This document shows positions 31,962 through 33,315 of a DNA stretch of 33,315 nt, in pieces (within the stretch, counting starts at the first letter, position 1; the number at the start of each line of letters is the position of its first letter). The position numbers were made by a program, and so were the translations under genes. Location of the stretch: assembly GCA_030840335.1 (NCBI GenBank), contig JAUZFR010000027.1, positions 1-33,315 of the forward strand, written 5' to 3'. Under the pieces are notes generated by a model. That model worked only from the letters and a program-made list of their open reading frames with translations. It was not told where the DNA came from and did not search any database. The DNA comes from Actinomycetota bacterium. GTDB taxonomy: Bacteria; Actinomycetota; Actinomycetes; Actinomycetales; Microbacteriaceae.

Positions 31962-32719
31962 CCATAGTTCCCAGTTCCCCCACCACCTTCGTTCGGGGTA
32001 TCGACAAGGTGCTGTCTGTTCAGCGACCGGTTGTCCTCGCGCACATCCGGCGCATCCGTAAGTCGAAGCCCAACGCGGGGCCGGCCGAAGTCATCCGGAT
32101 TCTCGAGCGACGCTATCTTGCCGCGGTCACGGCGGGCGGTGCGCTGGTCGGCGCCAGCTCGGCTATTCCGGCGATCGGCACTGTCACCTCCGTCGCCATG
32201 TCGACGGTTGAGACGGCGGCCTTTCTCGAGGCGAGCGCCCTGTTCGCGCAATCTGTTACCGAGGTTCACGGTTTTGCAATTGACGACCCCGAGCGCGCCC
32301 GGACACTGGTGATGACCATGATCCTCGGTGGGGCCGGCACGGAGCTCGTGGAGCAACTGGCGGGGCAGGTCGTCGGCTCCGGACCGTCACGGCCCGCATT
32401 CTGGGGCGAGCTCGTCACCAAGAGCCTGCCCAAGTCCGCCGTTGGTCGCATCGCCAAGCAAATCAAAGCGCATTTCCTCAAGCGGTTCGCTGCGCGCGAG
32501 GGTGCGAGCATCGTCGGGCGTGCCATTCCGTTTGGCATCGGCGCGGTCATCGGCGGCGCCGGGAACCACCTGTTGGGCAGGCGCGTCATCACGAGTTCGC
32601 GAACCGCGTTTGGACCCGCGCCCCTCGCATTTCCGTTGGTGCTCCAGCCCGTCTCTACGACCAGCGTTGTGGATGCTGCTCCCTCCCAGTCGGTGGTCGG
32701 ATCGGTGCCTCCCCAGTAG
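31958..32719 (+). CDS. EcsC-like membrane-associated protein of unknown function
   Basis: This 253-aa protein begins at ATG 31958, overlapping the ATPase stop. It has a basic helical N-terminal part (VRGIDKVLSVQRPVVLAHI and KPNAGPAEVIRILERRYL) and a Gly/Ala-rich hydrophobic stretch (about 55-95; AAVTAGGALVGASSAIPAIG). Next come a helical middle with FAIDDPERARTLVMTMILGG, a second Gly-rich hydrophobic stretch (about 184-206; RAIPFGIGAVIGGAGNHLLG) and a low-complexity Ser/Pro/Val tail. The layout resembles EcsC-family proteins, but the match is by appearance only. Coupling to the exporter ATPase suggests a role in polymer export or its control. Confidence 0.75.
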   Translation: MTIVPSSPTTFVRGIDKVLSVQRPVVLAHIRRIRKSKPNAGPAEVIRILERRYLAAVTAGGALVGASSAIPAIGTVTSVAMSTVETAAFLEASALFAQSVTEVHGFAIDDPERARTLVMTMILGGAGTELVEQLAGQVVGSGPSRPAFWGELVTKSLPKSAVGRIAKQIKAHFLKRFAAREGASIVGRAIPFGIGAVIGGAGNHLLGRRVITSSRTAFGPAPLAFPLVLQPVSTTSVVDAAPSQSVVGSVPPQ

Positions 32720-32744
32720 TGCGTGGGCGGTCGGATGCGGCAGA

Positions 32745-32750
32745 TAGCTT
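32745..32750 (+). promoter_or_regulatory. Candidate -10 box, leaderless
   Basis: TAGCTT at 32745-32750 is followed by 6 bases and then the ATG at 32757, which has no ribosome binding site. It fits the TANNNT leaderless pattern. No -35 is visible. Confidence 0.4.
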
Positions 32751-32756
32751 TCGATT

Positions 32757-33053
32757 ATGACCCGAAGCCGCCTTGCCGCCCTGAGCACCGAATCCGCCTA
32801 TCGCGTGCCGTGGACGTTCGAACGCGGCGACGGCCACTACTCCCTGCGCAACCTCGGTCGCGAGCCGCTGTCGGCAGTCACGTTCAGCCTCTACGGGTCA
32901 GGCGTGATGCCCGCGACGAGGCCATCGACCCTCCATGCCGGTGAGGCCCTCGAGATCATGATTTCCGGCAGCAACCTGGCGCGGGACACGATCGGAGTGG
33001 TGCGTTGGTTCCGGCCGAACGGCCACGAGTACCTGTGGCGCGTCAGCTTCTGA
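32757..33053 (+). CDS. Small conserved actinobacterial protein, 98 aa
   Basis: This 98-aa soluble protein is predicted to be mostly beta strands. It contains the regions WTFERGDGHYSLRNLGREPL, VTFSLYGSGVM, LEIMISGSNLARDTIGVVRW and RPNGHEYLWRVSF. The pattern looks like a small Ig- or beta-sandwich fold, and similar proteins ending in WFRPxGxEYLWR occur in other actinobacteria (from memory, not searched). No signal peptide is seen. The gene starts 37 bp after the EcsC-like gene and may have its own leaderless promoter. The function is unknown. Confidence 0.7.
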   Translation: MTRSRLAALSTESAYRVPWTFERGDGHYSLRNLGREPLSAVTFSLYGSGVMPATRPSTLHAGEALEIMISGSNLARDTIGVVRWFRPNGHEYLWRVSF

Positions 33054-33178
33054 GCCGGTTGCCAGCCGCGCATCCGAGACGACTAGTCCTCACCCGCAGA
33101 GACTTCGTCCCTTATTCAAAAGGATCCGCGGCCTGGTCAACGCGGTCTCCTGCTTCAACGGCACGGGCGGTCCTTTCA

Positions 33179-33193
33179 GGGCGAGTTTCGCCC
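33179..33193. terminator. Short hairpin after the 98-aa gene
   Basis: GGGCGA / TCGCCC with a 3-nt loop forms a 6-bp stem about 125 bp after the stop at 33053. There is no T-tract, so it is a weak terminator candidate. The rest of 33054-33178 shows nothing recognisable. Confidence 0.3.
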
Positions 33194-33210
33194 GCTCAAC
33201 CGTACCCCGA

Positions 33211-33241
33211 CCACGCGAGCCCCACGCGTGGCTGGTACTGT
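33211..33241 (+). promoter_or_regulatory. Palindrome and -10 box before the final gene
   Basis: CCACGCG occurs twice (33211-33217, 33222-33228), and the second copy is part of the perfect palindrome CCACGCGTGG (33222-33231). TACTGT (33236-33241) is followed by 7 bases and the ATG at 33249, so it may be a leaderless -10. The palindrome would then sit just upstream of the -10 and could be a regulator site. Confidence 0.35.
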
Positions 33242-33248
33242 CTCAGAA

Positions 33249-33315
33249 ATGCGCCGCTTTACGTTCTCCAGCGGCAACGCCCGCAAGATTCTGGCTCTTC
33301 CGTTGTACGCTCTCG
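33249..33315 (+). CDS. Start of probable CDP-glycerol glycerophosphotransferase (partial)
   Basis: The frame opens at ATG 33249 and runs off the right edge after 22 codons: MRRFTFSSGNARKILALPLY and two further residues. A basic start followed by a KxLALPLYALG-like stretch is characteristic of actinobacterial CDP-glycerol:glycerophosphate glycerophosphotransferases and related teichoic-acid polymerases. The preceding nucleotidyltransferase and teichoic-acid-type exporter support this. The call rests on a short N terminus and context, so it is tentative. Confidence 0.5.
   Translation, partial: MRRFTFSSGNARKILALPLYAL

Overview
The window is GC-rich and densely packed. Many junctions are ATGA or GTGA overlaps and many starts are GTG or TTG. 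Gene content (actinobacterial Tad locus, DUF3039, sugar importer without its own ATPase, MurI-RNase PH-RdgB run, CDP-glycerol-type cell-wall locus) points to a high-GC Gram-positive actinobacterium, most likely Microbacteriaceae. The family assignment is an inference from gene content, not from a search.

Layout. (1) 1-149: 3' end of a rightward membrane-protein gene, convergent with the next block. (2) 200-4746, leftward: a compact Tad pilus operon, transcribed TadA ATPase, TadB, TadC, a 58-aa Flp-like peptide, two TadE-like pseudopilins and a TadG-like protein. (3) 4813-6966: divergent TetR repressor and DHA2-type MFS exporter. Their shared promoter carries two identical-architecture palindromes, one inside the -35/-10 spacer and one just after the -10. 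(4) 7054-7917: alpha/beta hydrolase. (5) 7939-14325: alpha-glucoside uptake and hydrolysis locus (GH13 alpha-glucosidase; binding lipoprotein, two permeases, small membrane protein, LacI regulator) with LacI-type operators in the divergent gap. (6) 14380-19938, leftward: a 61-aa orphan and then a four-gene operon of sigma-70-family factor, small helix/beta protein, cytoplasmic subtilase with an NPFHST hexapeptide array, and TPR-CHAT caspase-like protease. This is the most interesting region. (7) 20037-20118: tRNA-Leu(TAG); 20238-20972: DedA protein. (8) 21094-25098, leftward: murI-rph-rdgB-mntH-HEAT gene run, overlapping or tightly spaced. (9) 25175-26479: nicotinate phosphoribosyltransferase. 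(10) 26515-29403, leftward: ABC exporter ATPase with a histone-H1-like tail, its permease, and a DUF3039 protein. (11) 29606-33315, rightward: surface-polymer locus with a nucleotidyltransferase, Wzm/TagG-type permease, Wzt/TagH-type ATPase, an EcsC-like protein coupled to the ATPase, a conserved small protein, and the start of a probable CDP-glycerol glycerophosphotransferase.

How the parts work together. Block 5 is a self-contained import/hydrolysis unit that would need a shared MsiK-type ATPase encoded elsewhere. Block 11 would activate a precursor, then build and export a teichoic-acid-like polymer. Block 6 couples a transcription factor with two different protease folds and no visible secretion signals, so an intracellular, proteolytically switched stress, conflict or cell-death module is a reasonable but untested hypothesis. 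No CRISPR array, insertion sequence, integrase or rRNA gene was seen.
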